Part shown: positions 27,439 to 27,727 of the stretch, piece after piece
Numbering within the stretch: the first letter of the stretch is position 1
Layout: each line of letters opens with the position of its first letter
DNA from: a virus
Length of the DNA stretch: 27,727 bases
Virus record (IMG/VR): IMGVR_UViG_3300032265_002532
Span: 1 to 27,727 of that record
Reading direction: 5' to 3' (one strand)
The notes under the pieces: generated by a model
What the model was told of the DNA's origin: nothing
Databases searched by the model: none
What the model saw: the letters and a program-made list of their open reading frames with translations, nothing else
Program-made: the position numbers and the translations under genes

Positions 27439-27727
27439 ATGTCCGTTACATTAAAAAATCTTGAAAGTGCGTTGGCTGGGGAGTCAATGGCTCATATCAA
27501 GTATCGCTACTTTGCAAAGATCGCTCGAGAAGAAGGATTTGAAGAAGTTGCTCGACATTTTGAGCACACAGCAGATCAGGAAATCAAACATGCCTGGGGT
27601 CATTTGGAATTGCTGATTGGCAAGCCAACTACTAAGGAATGCTTAGAAAAAGCTATCGAAGGTGAAACATATGAGTTCACTACAATGTATCCAGAATTCA
27701 AAGCTACTGCTGAATTAGAAGGCAACA
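27439..27727 (+). CDS. Rubrerythrin-like diiron protein (3' truncated by window end)
   Basis: The frame is open to the end of the window (96 residues seen). 'NLESALAGESMAHIKYRYFAKIAREEGFEEVARHFEHTADQEIKHAWGHLELLIG' is the rubrerythrin/ferritin-like helix pair. Glu15 (GESMAH) and the ExxH of 'QEIKHA' (Glu48, His51) form the first half of the diiron site. The third helix begins 'KECLEKAIEGETYEFTTMYPEFKATAE', where the next Glu ligands fall. Rubrerythrins reduce hydrogen peroxide using a rubredoxin-type electron donor; whether a C-terminal rubredoxin domain is present cannot be seen. A strong Shine-Dalgarno sequence (AAAGGAG) and a host-type promoter suggest early expression. Confidence 0.9.
   Translation, partial: MSVTLKNLESALAGESMAHIKYRYFAKIAREEGFEEVARHFEHTADQEIKHAWGHLELLIGKPTTKECLEKAIEGETYEFTTMYPEFKATAELEGN

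Noticed and set aside
1-27727. Bacterial chromosome or prophage origin of the window
   Set aside because: No integrase, repressor, attachment site or bacterial housekeeping gene is present; gene content and late-promoter-like elements fit a T4-like lytic phage.

Overview
The window is a continuous piece of a contractile-tailed, T4-like phage genome (roughly 40% GC by eye, densely packed genes, many ATGA/GTGA/TAATG overlaps). Evidence for this is the set of T4/cyanophage-type conserved proteins, a class I ribonucleotide reductase operon (nrdA-nrdB-glutaredoxin), tail fibre, tailspike and spike-tip proteins, and a recurrent TATAAATA-type element upstream of genes, like T4 late promoters. The host should be Gram-negative: the phage encodes a putative outer-membrane barrel, several signal-peptide proteins and a peptidoglycan peptidase. 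No bacterial housekeeping genes, integrase, CRISPR or IS element were seen. The host genus cannot be fixed; the tmRNA tag (ANDSQFALAA) and the permuted tmRNA layout would fit a betaproteobacterium, but this is only an inference.

Layout. 1-3.7 kb: end of a LamG-type virion protein, a pirin, small virion-type proteins, a secreted DNA/RNA non-specific nuclease and an HExxH metallopeptidase. 3.7-5.2 kb: a minus-strand early-type block with two sigma70-like promoters, holding a small conserved protein, an alpha/beta hydrolase and four tiny genes of 30-58 codons that mostly overlap at start/stop codons and are absent from a simple ORF list. 5.3-10.2 kb: plus-strand virion and accessory genes, including a probable highly expressed Gly/Ala-rich protein with its own terminator, a coiled-coil/TM holin-like protein and a 614-residue Lys/Ala-rich protein with EF-hand-like loops and internal repeats. 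10.3-14 kb: a PD-(D/E)XK nuclease and an 860-residue beta-helix tailspike. 14-17.7 kb: nrdA, nrdB and glutaredoxin, overlapping or closely spaced. 17.7-20.2 kb: virion-type genes ending in a PAAR-like/M15 peptidase fusion. 20.2-21.8 kb: minus-strand Gly-rich adhesin, a small protein and a cupin.

21.8-27.7 kb is the most unusual region. It holds a structured leader, envelope proteins (Gly/His/Tyr-rich exported protein, outer-membrane barrel, Gly/Ser/Pro-rich exported protein, single-span membrane protein), a second HExxH metallopeptidase, a zinc-ribbon protein, a sulfotransferase-like protein and the start of a rubrerythrin. Within it sits a circularly permuted (two-piece) tmRNA gene: the acceptor piece lies upstream, a hairpin linker follows, then the coding piece with the tag ANDSQFALAA* and a rho-independent terminator. 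A GIY-YIG endonuclease gene is lodged directly against it and flanked by an imperfect, gap-free duplicate of the acceptor piece that breaks off in the T-loop.

Together these genes suggest a lytic phage carrying its own dNTP supply (NrdA/NrdB/Grx), a nuclease arsenal, envelope-remodelling proteins, oxygen/redox proteins (pirin, rubrerythrin) and a trans-translation RNA. All identifications are from motifs read by eye; no database search was possible.
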